A DNA stretch of 64,000 nt from Mycobacterium senriense. Lineage in GTDB: Bacteria; Actinomycetota; Actinomycetes; Mycobacteriales; Mycobacteriaceae. Each line of letters opens with the position of its first letter. Position 1 is the first letter of the stretch. The translations under genes were made by a program, and so were the position numbers. The stretch lies in NCBI RefSeq assembly GCF_019668465.1, contig NZ_AP024828.1, positions 930,001-994,000 of the forward strand, written 5' to 3'. The notes beneath the pieces are model-generated. The model was given only the letters and a program-made list of their open reading frames with translations. It ran no database searches and was not told the origin of the DNA. Below, piece after piece: positions 12,261 to 21,410 of this stretch.

Positions 12261-13166
12261 ATGCCCGATTTCCAGACGCTGCTGTACAGGACGGCCGGCC
12301 CGGTTGCCACCATCACGCTGAACCGTCCGGAGCAGCTCAACACCATCGTGCCGCCGATGCCCGACGAGATCGAGGCCGCCATCGGCCTGGCCGAGCGCGA
12401 CCCCGGGGTCAAGGTCATCGTGCTGCGCGGTGCGGGCCGGGCCTTCTCCGGCGGCTACGACTTCGGCGGCGGGTTCCGGCACTGGGGCGAGTCCATGATG
12501 ACCGACGGGAAATGGGATCCCGGCAAGGACTTCGCGATGGTCAGCGCCCGCGAGACCGGGCCGACGCAGAAGTTCATGGCCATCTGGCGGGCATCCAAGC
12601 CGGTGATCGCGCAGGTGCACGGCTGGTGCGTGGGCGGGGCCAGCGACTACGCGCTGTGCGCCGACATCGTCGTCGCCAGCGAGGACGCCGTGATCGGCAC
12701 GCCCTACAGCCGGATGTGGGGGGCGTATCTGACCGGGATGTGGCTCTACCGGCTGAGCCTGGCCAAGGCGAAGTGGCACTCGCTGACGGGACGGCCGCTG
12801 ACCGGCGTGCAGGCCGCCGAGGTCGAGTTGATCAACGAGGCGGTGCCGTTCGAGCGGCTGGAGGCGCGGGTCGCCGAGATCGCGGCCGAGCTGGCGCAGA
12901 TCCCGCTGTCGCAGCTGCAGGCGCAGAAGCTGATCGTCAACCAGGCCTACGAGAACATGGGGCTGGCCTCCACCCAGACGCTGGGCGGCATCCTCGACGG
13001 CCTGATGCGCAATACTCCCGAGGCGCTGGACTTCATCAAGACCGCCGAGGCCGACGGCGTGCGGGCCGCGATTGAGCGTCGCGACGGCCCCTTCGGCGAC
13101 TACAGTCAGGCGCCTCCGGAGCTGCGGCCCGACCCGACGCACGTCATCGTCCCTGATCGCGACTGA
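12261..13166 (+). CDS. echA2: Enoyl-CoA hydratase/isomerase family protein EchA2
   Basis: This is a 301-residue crotonase-fold protein. The oxyanion-hole strands are GAGRAFSGGYDF (about residues 57-68) and HGWCVGGASDYALCADIVVAS (about 120-140). The second strand lacks the usual glutamates of a standard hydratase, so the exact reaction on the acyl-CoA is uncertain. A GAGGAGCG sequence, within the end of the upstream gene, serves as ribosome-binding site and the ATG comes two bases after the upstream stop. Position and length match EchA2 of M. tuberculosis. Confidence 0.9.
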   Translation: MPDFQTLLYRTAGPVATITLNRPEQLNTIVPPMPDEIEAAIGLAERDPGVKVIVLRGAGRAFSGGYDFGGGFRHWGESMMTDGKWDPGKDFAMVSARETGPTQKFMAIWRASKPVIAQVHGWCVGGASDYALCADIVVASEDAVIGTPYSRMWGAYLTGMWLYRLSLAKAKWHSLTGRPLTGVQAAEVELINEAVPFERLEARVAEIAAELAQIPLSQLQAQKLIVNQAYENMGLASTQTLGGILDGLMRNTPEALDFIKTAEADGVRAAIERRDGPFGDYSQAPPELRPDPTHVIVPDRD

Positions 13167-13245
13167 TACTGAGATGCGCTAGCGAATTCCTGGCAGTGAC
13201 CTGGGTACTGTTCCCGGCGGGCCAAAAAGTGTTACCGTATTCGCT

Positions 13246-13749
13246 ATGTCTCGGCTGAGTACTGGCCTGCGTGCAGGCGCCGCGTTCCTTGCTCTGGGTG
13301 TTACCGCTGCGATTTTCCCGTCGACGGCGGTAGCCGACTCCACGGAGGACTTTCCCATCCCCCGCCGGATGATCAATACGACGTGTGACGCCGAGCAGAT
13401 CCTGGCGGCCTCGCGGGACACCAGCCCGGTGTATTACCAGCGCTACATGATCGACTTCGACAACCACCCGAACGTGCAGCAGGCGACCATCGACAAGGCG
13501 CACTGGTTCTACGCGTTGTCGCCGGAGGACCGCCGGAACTATTCCGAGAACTTTTTTGCGCCACAGGCCGATCCGCTGTGGCTGGCCTGGCCCAATCACA
13601 TGAAGATCTTCTGGAACAACAAGGGCGTGGTGGCCAAGGCCACCGACATCTGCAACACCTACCCGCCCGGCGACATGGCGGTCTGGAACTGGGCCGAGCC
13701 AACTGGTCCGCCTGGGTGGCCGGGACCCGTCAAGGGCAGGGACCAGTAA
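13246..13749 (+). CDS. Exported protein of the Rv0455c family (siderophore secretion)
   Basis: This 167-residue protein has a classical Sec signal peptide ([18 protein letters not shown] through AVADS, cleavage near residue 31). The mature part has two cysteines, in NTTCDAEQ and DICNTYP, that could form one disulfide, and is rich in Trp and Tyr. In M. tuberculosis the homologue Rv0455c is reported to be needed for mycobactin/carboxymycobactin secretion together with the MmpS4/MmpL4 and MmpS5/MmpL5 exporters. The adjacent MmpL/MmpS genes fit that. It is preceded by an AT-rich stretch (GTTACCGTATTCGCT) immediately before the ATG, which may be a promoter of a nearly leaderless mRNA. Confidence 0.88.
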   Translation: MSRLSTGLRAGAAFLALGVTAAIFPSTAVADSTEDFPIPRRMINTTCDAEQILAASRDTSPVYYQRYMIDFDNHPNVQQATIDKAHWFYALSPEDRRNYSENFFAPQADPLWLAWPNHMKIFWNNKGVVAKATDICNTYPPGDMAVWNWAEPTGPPGWPGPVKGRDQ

Positions 13750-13825
13750 CGCGCGGACGGCGCCCCGAACCGATCCTTGGCGTCGTCGCGGCGTCATCCT
13801 CCCGCGAAAGCGGAATCTAGACATT

Positions 13826-13840
13826 CGTGCGCCTCGCACG
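13826..13840. terminator. Small hairpin between convergent genes
   Basis: CGTGCG-CCT-CGCACG forms a perfect 6-bp stem with a 3-base loop just after the mmpL stop and 77 bases after the Rv0455c-like stop. Its position between two convergent genes suggests a short bidirectional terminator. No U-run is present, so the call is tentative. Confidence 0.35.
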
Positions 13841-13841
13841 A

Positions 13842-16772
13842 TCAGCGCGGTTGTACCAATCCGCCCGCCGGGTGCTCGTCGACGTCCTTGAGGATCAGCT
13901 CGCGCACGGCGCGGCGCGGTCCGTAGGGCCGCAGCATGGTGCTGGCCGGCCGTGGTCGCACGTGCTGGGGCCACCAGAACCAGCGCCCGAGCAAGGTGGC
14001 CAGCGACGGTGTCATGAACGAGCGCACGATCAAGGTGTCGAACAGCAGACCCAGCGCGATCGTCGTACCCACCTGGGCCATCACCAGCAGCGGGCTGAAC
14101 ATGAACGTGGCCATGGTGGCGGCGAACACCAGGCCCGCGGAGGTCACCACCGAGCCCGAACCGGCCATCGCGCGGATCGTCCCGGTTTTGAGCCCGGCAT
14201 GGATTTCCTCTTTGAACCGCGATATCAGCAGCAGGTTGTAGTCCGAGCCGACCGCCAGCAACAGGATGACCGCCATTGCCAGCACCATCCAGTGCAACTT
14301 CATGCCCAGGATGTACTGCCATAAGAGCACGGAGAGCCCGAATGAGGCGCCCAGCGACAGCAACACCGTGCCGACGATCACGAAGGCCGCCACGGCGCTT
14401 CGGGTGATCACCAGCATGATGACGAAAATCAAAGTGGCCGCGGCGATTCCGGCGATCATCAGGTCGATGTTGGAGCCGTCGTGCATGTCCTTGTAGGTCG
14501 CGGCGGTGCCGCCGAGGTAGACCTTGGCGCCCTCCCAGGGGGTGCCCTTGATCGCCTCGTGCACGGCCTGCTTGATCGGTTCGATGTGTTTGATGCCTTC
14601 GGGAGTCGCCGGGTCGCCTTCATGGGAGATGATCAGCCGGACGGCGTGCCCGTCCGGCGAGATGAACTGTTTGAGACCCCGCGCGAAATCCGGGCTCTTG
14701 AACGCCTCCGGCGGAAGGTAGAACGTGTCGTCGTTCTTGGCTTTGTCGAAGGCATCGCCCTGCGCGGTGGCGTTGTCGGACTGCGCTCTCGCCTGTTCGT
14801 TAAGACCCTGTGTGATCGCATAGTTCGACATGATGGTGTCGAGGTTGCGCTGCTGGCTCTCGATCTGGGGCGGTATCAGCGCCACCAGCTTGGGCTGGAT
14901 CCGATCCAGCTTGTCGAGATTCGCGCTGAGGTTCACGATGTTCTCAGCCACCTGGTCGATGCCGTCGAGCGCGTTGAAGACCGACCGGATTGCCCAGCAG
15001 GACGGGATGTCGTAACAGTGCTTCTCCCAGTAGAAGTAGCTACGGATCGGCCGGAGGAAGTCGTCGAAGTTCGCGATGTCGTCGCGCAGCTTCTCGGTGA
15101 TCTGCACGGTTTCTTTGGTGAGCTTGGTGGTTTCGTGTGTGGTGTTGCTCAGATCCTGGGTGACCTGCATCTGCTCATGCAGGGTCGCCATCGTCTTGTG
15201 CAGCTCGTCCGCCTGCTTGAGCAGATTCGCCGCCTGCTCGTCTTGATAGTGCTGGGTCTGGATCCGCCCTGCTGCTTGCGCGCCCATCTGAAAACCGAGG
15301 GTGCTGTGGTCGAGCGGCGTGCCCAACGGCCGGGTGATGGTCTGCACCCGGCCGATACCGGGGATGTGGAAGACCGCCTTGGCGACCTTGTCCAGGACGA
15401 TGAAGTCGGCCGGGTTACGCAAGTCGTGATCGGTCTCGATCATCAACAGCTCGGGATTGAGCCGAGCCTGGTCGAAGTGCCGGTCCGCGGCGGCATAACC
15501 GACGTTGGCCGGGGTGTCCGCCGGCAGGAAGTGGCGGTTGTCGTAGTCCGTCTTGTAACCGGGCAGGGCGAGCAGACCTACCAGCGCGACCCCGATGGTC
15601 ACCGCGAGAACGGGTGCGGGCCACCGGACTACCGCGGTGCCCATGCGACGCCAGCCCCGGGTCTGCAGCAGGCGCTTCGGATCCATGAGCTTGAAGAACG
15701 AAGCCACCGTCAGCACCGCCGGGCCCAGCGTCAACGCCGCGAGAACCGCCACCAGCATGCCGACGGCACACGGCACCCCCAGCGACTCGAAGTACGGCAA
15801 CCGGCAGAAGCTCAGGCAGTACATCGCGCCGGCGATGGTCAGACCCGACCCGAGCACGACATGCGCGGTGCTGTGGAACATGGTGTAGAAGGCTTTTTCG
15901 CGCGACTCGCCCAAACCGCGTGCTTCGTGGTAGCGGCCGACCACAAAGATCGCGTAATCCGTTCCGGCGGCGATCGCCATCAGCACCAGCATGTTATTGG
16001 CGAAGGTGGAAAGCCCGATGACTCCGTAGTTTCCCAGGACTGCGACGACGCCACGGGCCGCTGCCAACTCGATGAACACCATGGCCAGCATGATCAGCAT
16101 GGTGACCACCGACCGGTAGACGAACAGCAGCATCACCACAATCACCGCGAAGGTGACGAGCGTGACCTTTGCTACGCCCTTCTCCCCCGCGTGGGACTGA
16201 TCGGCGAACAGCGGACCCGCGCCGGTGACGTATGCCTTGACTCCCGGCGGCGCGGGCACCGAGTCCACGATCTTGCGGACGGCCGCGGCAGACTCGTTCG
16301 CCAGCCCGCCGCCCATGTTGCCGGCGAGGTAAACCTGGACGTACGCGGCCTTTTGATCGTGGCTCTGGGAACCCGCCGCCGTCAGCGGATCACTCCAGAA
16401 ATCCTGGACGTGCTGAACGTGTTTCTTGTCCTGCTCGATGCGCCTGACGATCTCGTCGTAGTAGCGGTGCGCTTCGGCCCCGAGTGGCTTGTCGCCCTCC
16501 AGCAAGATCATGGCCGAGTTGTCGGAGTTGAACTCTTTGAACGTCGACCCGACCTTCATCATCGACTGAAAGGATGTCGCGTCAGTCGGACTCATCGACA
16601 CCGAGTGGGTTTTGGCGACGACCTCCAGCTGCGGGGCCACGGTGTTGGTGACGAACACGATGCCCAACCACACCAGGACGATCGGCAGGGCCAGCCGGTG
16701 GATCATCCGCGGCAGGAACGGCGGGATCAGCGGCTGATCGACGCGCGGCGGAACCTCGCCCGGCTCGCTCAT
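13842..16772 (-). CDS. MmpL-family RND transporter (MmpL4/MmpL5 subgroup)
   Basis: This 976-residue inner-membrane transporter belongs to the mycobacterial MmpL group. An N-terminal helix (about 25-45) precedes a periplasmic domain, then five helices (about 205-365) with [16 protein letters not shown], then a second periplasmic region with a long coiled coil at about 490-640. A last helix set (about 755-930) contains [17 protein letters not shown]. The coiled coil and the CYDIPSCW disulfide-like motif are typical of MmpL4/MmpL5, which export siderophores and, for MmpL5, drugs. The ATG overlaps the mmpS stop by four bases (ATGA), so the pair is translated together. The substrate is not shown by the sequence. 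Confidence 0.93.
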   Translation of the reverse strand: MSEPGEVPPRVDQPLIPPFLPRMIHRLALPIVLVWLGIVFVTNTVAPQLEVVAKTHSVSMSPTDATSFQSMMKVGSTFKEFNSDNSAMILLEGDKPLGAEAHRYYDEIVRRIEQDKKHVQHVQDFWSDPLTAAGSQSHDQKAAYVQVYLAGNMGGGLANESAAAVRKIVDSVPAPPGVKAYVTGAGPLFADQSHAGEKGVAKVTLVTFAVIVVMLLFVYRSVVTMLIMLAMVFIELAAARGVVAVLGNYGVIGLSTFANNMLVLMAIAAGTDYAIFVVGRYHEARGLGESREKAFYTMFHSTAHVVLGSGLTIAGAMYCLSFCRLPYFESLGVPCAVGMLVAVLAALTLGPAVLTVASFFKLMDPKRLLQTRGWRRMGTAVVRWPAPVLAVTIGVALVGLLALPGYKTDYDNRHFLPADTPANVGYAAADRHFDQARLNPELLMIETDHDLRNPADFIVLDKVAKAVFHIPGIGRVQTITRPLGTPLDHSTLGFQMGAQAAGRIQTQHYQDEQAANLLKQADELHKTMATLHEQMQVTQDLSNTTHETTKLTKETVQITEKLRDDIANFDDFLRPIRSYFYWEKHCYDIPSCWAIRSVFNALDGIDQVAENIVNLSANLDKLDRIQPKLVALIPPQIESQQRNLDTIMSNYAITQGLNEQARAQSDNATAQGDAFDKAKNDDTFYLPPEAFKSPDFARGLKQFISPDGHAVRLIISHEGDPATPEGIKHIEPIKQAVHEAIKGTPWEGAKVYLGGTAATYKDMHDGSNIDLMIAGIAAATLIFVIMLVITRSAVAAFVIVGTVLLSLGASFGLSVLLWQYILGMKLHWMVLAMAVILLLAVGSDYNLLLISRFKEEIHAGLKTGTIRAMAGSGSVVTSAGLVFAATMATFMFSPLLVMAQVGTTIALGLLFDTLIVRSFMTPSLATLLGRWFWWPQHVRPRPASTMLRPYGPRRAVRELILKDVDEHPAGGLVQPR

Positions 16773-17317
16773 GCGGACTTGTCCAGGCAATAGACGAAGG
16801 CGTTCACGGTTTGGTTGGGATCTGAGCGGTTCGGAGTCTTGATGACGTCACCGCTCCCGTCGTGCTTGTTCACCACGAACTGGCAGGCGATCCAACTGCC
16901 GTCTCCTTGCGCCACCAGGTTTGCCGGGATGCCGGGCTTCGTCGAGCTCAATACTTTGCTCCAGGGCAAGGGCACATTAAGGGCCTGCTGCGGATGGGAG
17001 TTTTCGTCGAGGTAATTGATGGTCGCCGTGCTGCCCGGTGGACCCCAGACCTCGAGCGTGATCGTCTTGGCGTTGAACTCGTCGAGGACCTCGCCCGAGG
17101 TGCCACCACCGAACGAACCGCGGTGAACGCCGAAGACGCCGTGCAACCGGTACACCACGAATCCTGAGAGCGCGACGACCGCTGCGATCGTGAGCACCAG
17201 CCAGAAACGCCCCAGGAGTCCCCTTTTCCTAGGGCGCTGCGGGGCGGCCTTGTTGCCCTCGCTTCCGGCGGAACCCTGCATCATTAGCGGCTCGGTCCTT
17301 GGCTCAGTCGTCGTCAT
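16769..17317 (-). CDS. MmpS-family membrane adaptor
   Basis: This is a 182-residue accessory protein of the MmpL pump. A basic N-terminal cytosolic part ([14 protein letters not shown]) leads into one helix at about residues 42-62, followed by a periplasmic beta-sandwich domain with [20 protein letters not shown] and two cysteines (IACQF, VYCLD) for a disulfide. MmpS proteins are usually about 140-150 residues; the extra length here is in the N-terminus. The ATG at 17317 is preferred ([12 protein letters not shown]). It sits 71 bases after the TetR gene on the same strand and overlaps mmpL. Confidence 0.9.
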   Translation of the reverse strand: MTTTEPRTEPLMMQGSAGSEGNKAAPQRPRKRGLLGRFWLVLTIAAVVALSGFVVYRLHGVFGVHRGSFGGGTSGEVLDEFNAKTITLEVWGPPGSTATINYLDENSHPQQALNVPLPWSKVLSSTKPGIPANLVAQGDGSWIACQFVVNKHDGSGDVIKTPNRSDPNQTVNAFVYCLDKSA

Positions 17318-17388
17318 GGGCGCTTCAAGTCCTTCGTATTCACCGGTTGCAGTTCGCCAAACCACAGCGCTCCGGTCTCCTTCCGGGG

Positions 17389-18057
17389 TCATGAGGATTC
17401 CGCGATGAGGCCGACGCACGTGGCCGTCAGCAGGCGGGTAAGGGCGGATGCGAAGTCCAGATTCCATTCGGGCGGAACCACTTCCGGCTCCTCGGCGTAG
17501 ACGTCGGTCAGCTGCTCCGGCGGGTTCGCGACTTGCCACAGCGTGGCCGCCAGCGAGTATGCGGCCAGCAAGATGTCCAGCGAGCCCGATCGTCCGAGCT
17601 CGGGCAGCGCGCTCCCGATCGCGTCGGCCAGCGACAGTGTGGCCGCGGTGCTGATCCGCCTGACCTCGATGACGCGCTCCGCGTCCACCTCGTGTTCGAG
17701 GTGCAGGTGCAGGTTGGCCAGCAGGTCGCAGAACAACGGGTCGTCGGCCAGGGCCTCGGCCAGTGTCTCGGCGATGCGCGACGGTGATTTCGCGCCGGGC
17801 TCGGCCAGCTTCTCCGACACGGTGTTCGACCACCGCACCCAGCCCTCGGCGGACAGGTGCAGCAGAACTTCCTTGTGCGAGCTGAAGTAGCGACGCACCG
17901 CTGAATAGTGGATTCCGGCGCGGCTGGCGACGGCGGTCAGGGTAACCGAGGCGACGCCCGCTTCCATTGCCAGGGAGCGTGCGGCTTCCACGAGGGCGTC
18001 CGCACGTTGGCGCTTCTTCTCCTCTGTGCGGGCGCGCTGGAAAGTGAGTTGCGCCAC
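17389..18057 (-). CDS. TetR-family regulator of the mmpS-mmpL operon
   Basis: This regulator of about 222 residues has an N-terminal TetR DNA-binding domain: EEKKRQRADALVEAARSLAM followed by the recognition helix region VASRAGIHYSAVRRYFSSHKE. The C-terminal domain with LHLHLEHEVD and LLAAYSLAATLWQ should bind the ligand. It resembles the TetR gene next to mmpS4 in H37Rv (Rv0452), but there that gene is divergent, whereas here it reads in the same direction as mmpS-mmpL. The GTG at 18057 is preferred. Upstream starts (18075 or 18123) would run into a repeated sequence that looks like its operator. Confidence 0.88.
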   Translation of the reverse strand: MAQLTFQRARTEEKKRQRADALVEAARSLAMEAGVASVTLTAVASRAGIHYSAVRRYFSSHKEVLLHLSAEGWVRWSNTVSEKLAEPGAKSPSRIAETLAEALADDPLFCDLLANLHLHLEHEVDAERVIEVRRISTAATLSLADAIGSALPELGRSGSLDILLAAYSLAATLWQVANPPEQLTDVYAEEPEVVPPEWNLDFASALTRLLTATCVGLIAESS

Positions 18058-18067
18058 CGGCTGAGCG

Positions 18068-18111
18068 TAACGCACGGTGTGTGATTTGCATAACGCACGG
18101 CGCATGATTTG
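18068..18111. repeat. Two 21-bp direct repeats upstream of the TetR gene, candidate operator
   Basis: TAACGCACGGTGTGTGATTTG (18068-18088) and a copy differing at three positions (18091-18111) lie two bases apart, giving a 23-bp period, which is close to two helical turns. They sit between the starts of the TetR gene and the divergent dipZ-like gene. Autoregulation by the TetR protein, and perhaps control of both directions, is inferred. Confidence 0.6.
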
Positions 18112-18197
18112 TCGCCGGATCACTCGGCGGCGCCAGAACAGGTAAAGGTGTAACCATGCTCATCGTCCGGCGCTCGTCGATCCCCTCCGAGTAGCGC

Positions 18198-19940
18198 GTG
18201 CAGACCATCGCCCTGATCGGGTTTCTCGGCGGGCTGATCACCGGTATCTCGCCATGCATCCTGCCGGTGCTTCCGGTGATTCTGCTGTCCGGCATGGACA
18301 GCAGCCGGGCCGACGCCCGCAGCGTGAAGTCCGCGACGCGCCCGTACCTGGTGATCGCCGGCCTGGTGTGCAGTTTCAGCCTGGCCACGTTGATCGGTTC
18401 CGCGCTGCTGACGGCGCTGCACCTGCCGCAGGACGCGATCCGATGGGCCGCACTGGTGGTGTTGGTCCTGATCGGCCTGGGGTTGATCTTTCCGCCGGTG
18501 CAGCACCTGCTCGAGCGGCCGTTCTCGTATTTCCCGCAGCGCCAAATCAGCTCTGGGACAGACGGTTTCGGCCTGGGTCTGGCACTGGGGGCCCTATATG
18601 TGCCGTGCGCGGGTCCGGTGCTGGCCGCCATCGTGGTGGCCGGGGGGACGTCGTCGATCGGGCCCGGCGCGCTGGTGTTGACCGCGACGTTCGCCATCGG
18701 CAACGCGTTGCCGCTGCTGGCCTTCGCACTGGCCGGGCGGCGCGTCGCCGAACGAGTGGCCGCATTCCGCCGCCGCCAGCGCGTCATTCAGATCGCCGGC
18801 GGGATCGCGATAATCGTCCTGGCCGTGGCGCTCGTGTTCAACCTGCCGGCGATGCTGCAGCGCGCCGTCCCCGACTACACGACGGCGATGCAGAACAAAC
18901 TGGGGGCCAACGACATCGAGCGCGGTCTGGGTTCGGCCCCCATGCAGCACCCCAGCCAGGGCAGCGGGCTGCAGCTGAGCCGGCCCGGCACCACCATCGA
19001 CGGCGCGCTCAGCGATTGCGCCAGCGGTTCCACCGAGCTGCAACAGTGCGGACCCGCTCCCGCCCTCGCCGGGGTCACCGGGTGGCTCAACACCCCGGAC
19101 GGCAAGCCGCTGGACCCGGCATCGGTGAGCGGCAAGGTGATCCTGATCGACTTCTGGGCCTACTCATGCATCAATTGTCAGCGCGCCATCCCGCACGTGA
19201 TCGATTGGTACAACCGGTATCGCGACAGCGGGCTTCTCGTCATCGGGGTGCACACCCCCGAGTACGCCTTCGAGCGGGTGCCCACCAACGTGGCCAGCGG
19301 CGCCGCCGACCTGCACATCAGCTATCCCATCGCACTGGACAACGACTACGCGACGTGGAACAACTTCGCGAACCTGTACTGGCCGGCCGAGTACCTGATC
19401 GACGCGAATGGGCAAGTGCGGCATACCAACTTCGGCGAGGGCGACTACAACGGCACCGAAGAGCTGATCCGCAAGCTGCTGACCGACGCCCACCCCGGCA
19501 TCCAACTGCCAGCGCCGACCAGCTCGGCCGACATGACTCCGCAGACCAGGCTCACACCGGAGACGTATCTGGGTGTCGGCAAGTCCGGAAACTACGGCGG
19601 CAGTGGGGATTACAAGAACGGGCCCGCCACGCTGAGCTTCCCGCCGAACCTGGCCGACGACAAGTTCGCCCTGCGTGGCCGTTGGACCCTGGACGACCAG
19701 GGGGCCACGGCCGACGGCGACGACTCCGCCGTCCGGCTGAACTACACCGCGAAAGATGTCTACGCCGTCGTCGGCGGCACCGGCACGCTCACCGTGACCC
19801 GCGACGGCAAGACCACCACGACGCCGATCGGCGGAGCGCCCACGTTGCATCGGATCGTCGCCGACGACTCCGCGCATCGCGATCAGCTGGACATGCAGGT
19901 CAGCAAAGGCCTGCAGGTGTTTTCGTTCACGTTCGGCTAG
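18198..19940 (+). CDS. DipZ-like thiol-disulfide protein (CcdA domain plus thioredoxin domain)
   Basis: This 580-residue membrane protein starts with a CcdA/DsbD-type domain of six helices. The two redox cysteines are in [10 protein letters not shown] (near residue 20) and [10 protein letters not shown] (near 137). A periplasmic TlpA-like thioredoxin domain follows, with the CxxC in [11 protein letters not shown] (about 326-331) and YWPAEYLID. The C-terminal 150 residues are a beta-rich domain as in DipZ of M. tuberculosis. It passes electrons from the cytosol to exported disulfide proteins or cytochrome c maturation. H37Rv DipZ has a longer N-terminus and lies in the mpt70/mpt83 cluster, not here. 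The GTG start has only a weak upstream GAG. Confidence 0.88.
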   Translation: MQTIALIGFLGGLITGISPCILPVLPVILLSGMDSSRADARSVKSATRPYLVIAGLVCSFSLATLIGSALLTALHLPQDAIRWAALVVLVLIGLGLIFPPVQHLLERPFSYFPQRQISSGTDGFGLGLALGALYVPCAGPVLAAIVVAGGTSSIGPGALVLTATFAIGNALPLLAFALAGRRVAERVAAFRRRQRVIQIAGGIAIIVLAVALVFNLPAMLQRAVPDYTTAMQNKLGANDIERGLGSAPMQHPSQGSGLQLSRPGTTIDGALSDCASGSTELQQCGPAPALAGVTGWLNTPDGKPLDPASVSGKVILIDFWAYSCINCQRAIPHVIDWYNRYRDSGLLVIGVHTPEYAFERVPTNVASGAADLHISYPIALDNDYATWNNFANLYWPAEYLIDANGQVRHTNFGEGDYNGTEELIRKLLTDAHPGIQLPAPTSSADMTPQTRLTPETYLGVGKSGNYGGSGDYKNGPATLSFPPNLADDKFALRGRWTLDDQGATADGDDSAVRLNYTAKDVYAVVGGTGTLTVTRDGKTTTTPIGGAPTLHRIVADDSAHRDQLDMQVSKGLQVFSFTFG

Positions 19941-19949
19941 CCGCCGGGT

Positions 19950-20804
19950 TCACGACTTCTTCGCGAGGCTGCCCAGCATCGCGACGACCACGCCGACCCC
20001 CACCAGCGCGGCGCCGGCGAGCAGCATGACGTTGAGCCATTGGTGCAGACCGGCTTCGGCGTGGTCGACCATCACCTCGGCGACACCGCGGACGTTGCCG
20101 GTGGTGCGATTGAGCGCATCGTTGACGTAACGCCCGGCGACCTCGATGCCCGCCCATCCGCCCGCGCCGACGAGCAGCGCCGAGATGCCCAGGCTGCTCA
20201 GCGCCTTGCCGCGGCGCCGCGCGGCGGCCACCGTCAGCAGCGCGCAGACACCGCACAGCGCCGCCGCGCCCACGCTCACCCAAGGGCCCCAGCTGGACAG
20301 CCGGCTCAGCCGGCCCTGCCGCATCGAGTGTGGAACCGAAACAGTCAGCGGGACAGTGAGTTTCGCGGGTACGGTGACGTTGTGACGGCGCAGCAGCGGC
20401 TGGATCGCGCTGTCGTTGAGCATCGGTGCCACGTCGACCGCCCATTGATTGCCGGCGTCGCCGGCCGCCGGGTCGACGAACAGCCAGCCGTGCGCCGCCC
20501 GGTTGGCCTGGGCGAACAACGGCGGAAACGCCGGGCCGGCGGTGAAGGCGCGGGCGGCTTCGTGCACCTCGGAACTGTCGACCGGGGAGCGGCCCCCACC
20601 ACGCTCGGCGATGAGAGTCATTGCCCGGGTGGTCAATTCGGATGCCATGGCCGACTCCAGAGCCGGGTCGGTCGCCGCGTGCTGCGCCAGCGCGGCGTAG
20701 CCGTCGGCGTCAACAACGTGCAATTGTGTCCACGCGGCGGGGATCGCGACCGCCAGCGCGAGCGTGGTGATGAGCCACAACAGCACGGTCGCCGCGAATC
20801 GCAC
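19950..20804 (-). CDS. Membrane protein of unknown function, exported middle domain
   Basis: This protein of about 284 residues has an N-terminal helix (VRFAATVLLWLITTLALAVA), a hydrophilic region of roughly 150 residues (with LTVPLTVSVPHSM) and then three or more helices between about 175 and 275, ending in LAKKS. The topology suggests an extracytoplasmic loop anchored at both ends. No domain is recognised. GTG at 20804 is taken as start; a TTG at 20822 would overlap the upstream DinB-like gene. It ends nine bases from the convergent dipZ-like gene. Confidence 0.75.
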   Translation of the reverse strand: MRFAATVLLWLITTLALAVAIPAAWTQLHVVDADGYAALAQHAATDPALESAMASELTTRAMTLIAERGGGRSPVDSSEVHEAARAFTAGPAFPPLFAQANRAAHGWLFVDPAAGDAGNQWAVDVAPMLNDSAIQPLLRRHNVTVPAKLTVPLTVSVPHSMRQGRLSRLSSWGPWVSVGAAALCGVCALLTVAAARRRGKALSSLGISALLVGAGGWAGIEVAGRYVNDALNRTTGNVRGVAEVMVDHAEAGLHQWLNVMLLAGAALVGVGVVVAMLGSLAKKS

Positions 20805-20814
20805 GCCTGCGAAT

Positions 20815-21327
20815 CTACGCAATCCCCCGCACGTACGCGGCCTGCCCGAGGTGCTGGGCGCAGTCGTCGATGATGCTCACCAGCCGTGCGCTGGCCGTCA
20901 CCGGCGGATCCCAGTTGGTGTCCACGACGCGGGCCAGCTCCTCGGCGGTGACCCCGGCGACGTATTCGAGGGTGAGCTTGTGCACCGCGTGGTAGTAGCC
21001 GGACAGCAGGTCCGCGGGCGCCTGCACCTTGGCCACGTCCTCGGGCTTGTGCCCATAACCGGTGTCGTCGCGCGGCAGGTCCAGTCCGAACCGGTCCACC
21101 CAGCCGTCGCGGAACCACACCTGCTCGACGCCGGCCACGTCGGCCAGCTGGATGTCCTGCACCCGCGCGCTGTGCCAGAGCAGCCAAGCGATGCTGTTGG
21201 CGTTCGGGGCCGGCCGGTAGCCGGACACCTCGTCGGTCAGCCCCTCGGTGATCTGGTCGACGTGCTCGATCAACCGGGTGAACGCGTCGCGCAGCAGCTC
21301 TTGGAAGACGGCGGCATCGTCGGCCAT
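20815..21327 (-). CDS. DinB-fold protein (Rv0443 type)
   Basis: This is a 170-residue four-helix protein of the DinB/YfiT-like metalloenzyme superfamily. Possible metal histidines are in IAWLLWHSARVQD, GYYHAVHKL and CAQHLGQAAYVRG, the classic three-histidine pattern. Some mycobacterial members use bacillithiol or mycothiol as co-substrate; that is possible here but unproven. It is probably co-transcribed with the downstream membrane gene, ten bases apart. In H37Rv this gene borders PPE10; here a 1.7-kb amidohydrolase gene intervenes. Confidence 0.87.
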   Translation of the reverse strand: MADDAAVFQELLRDAFTRLIEHVDQITEGLTDEVSGYRPAPNANSIAWLLWHSARVQDIQLADVAGVEQVWFRDGWVDRFGLDLPRDDTGYGHKPEDVAKVQAPADLLSGYYHAVHKLTLEYVAGVTAEELARVVDTNWDPPVTASARLVSIIDDCAQHLGQAAYVRGIA

Positions 21328-21410
21328 ACCCGCGACACTACGGGAGGATCCCGGATCGATCACGGAGAAGATCCTGGCACGACCCAGCGCAACGGTCGTA
21401 GATTGTTTGA

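Noticed and set aside
13167..13245. IdeR iron box before the Rv0455c-like gene
   Set aside because: No sequence close to the palindromic TTAGGTTAGGCTAACCTAA consensus is present.
14481..16793. 770-codon frame opposite mmpL
   Set aside because: The reading is antisense to a full MmpL transporter and has no recognisable domain.
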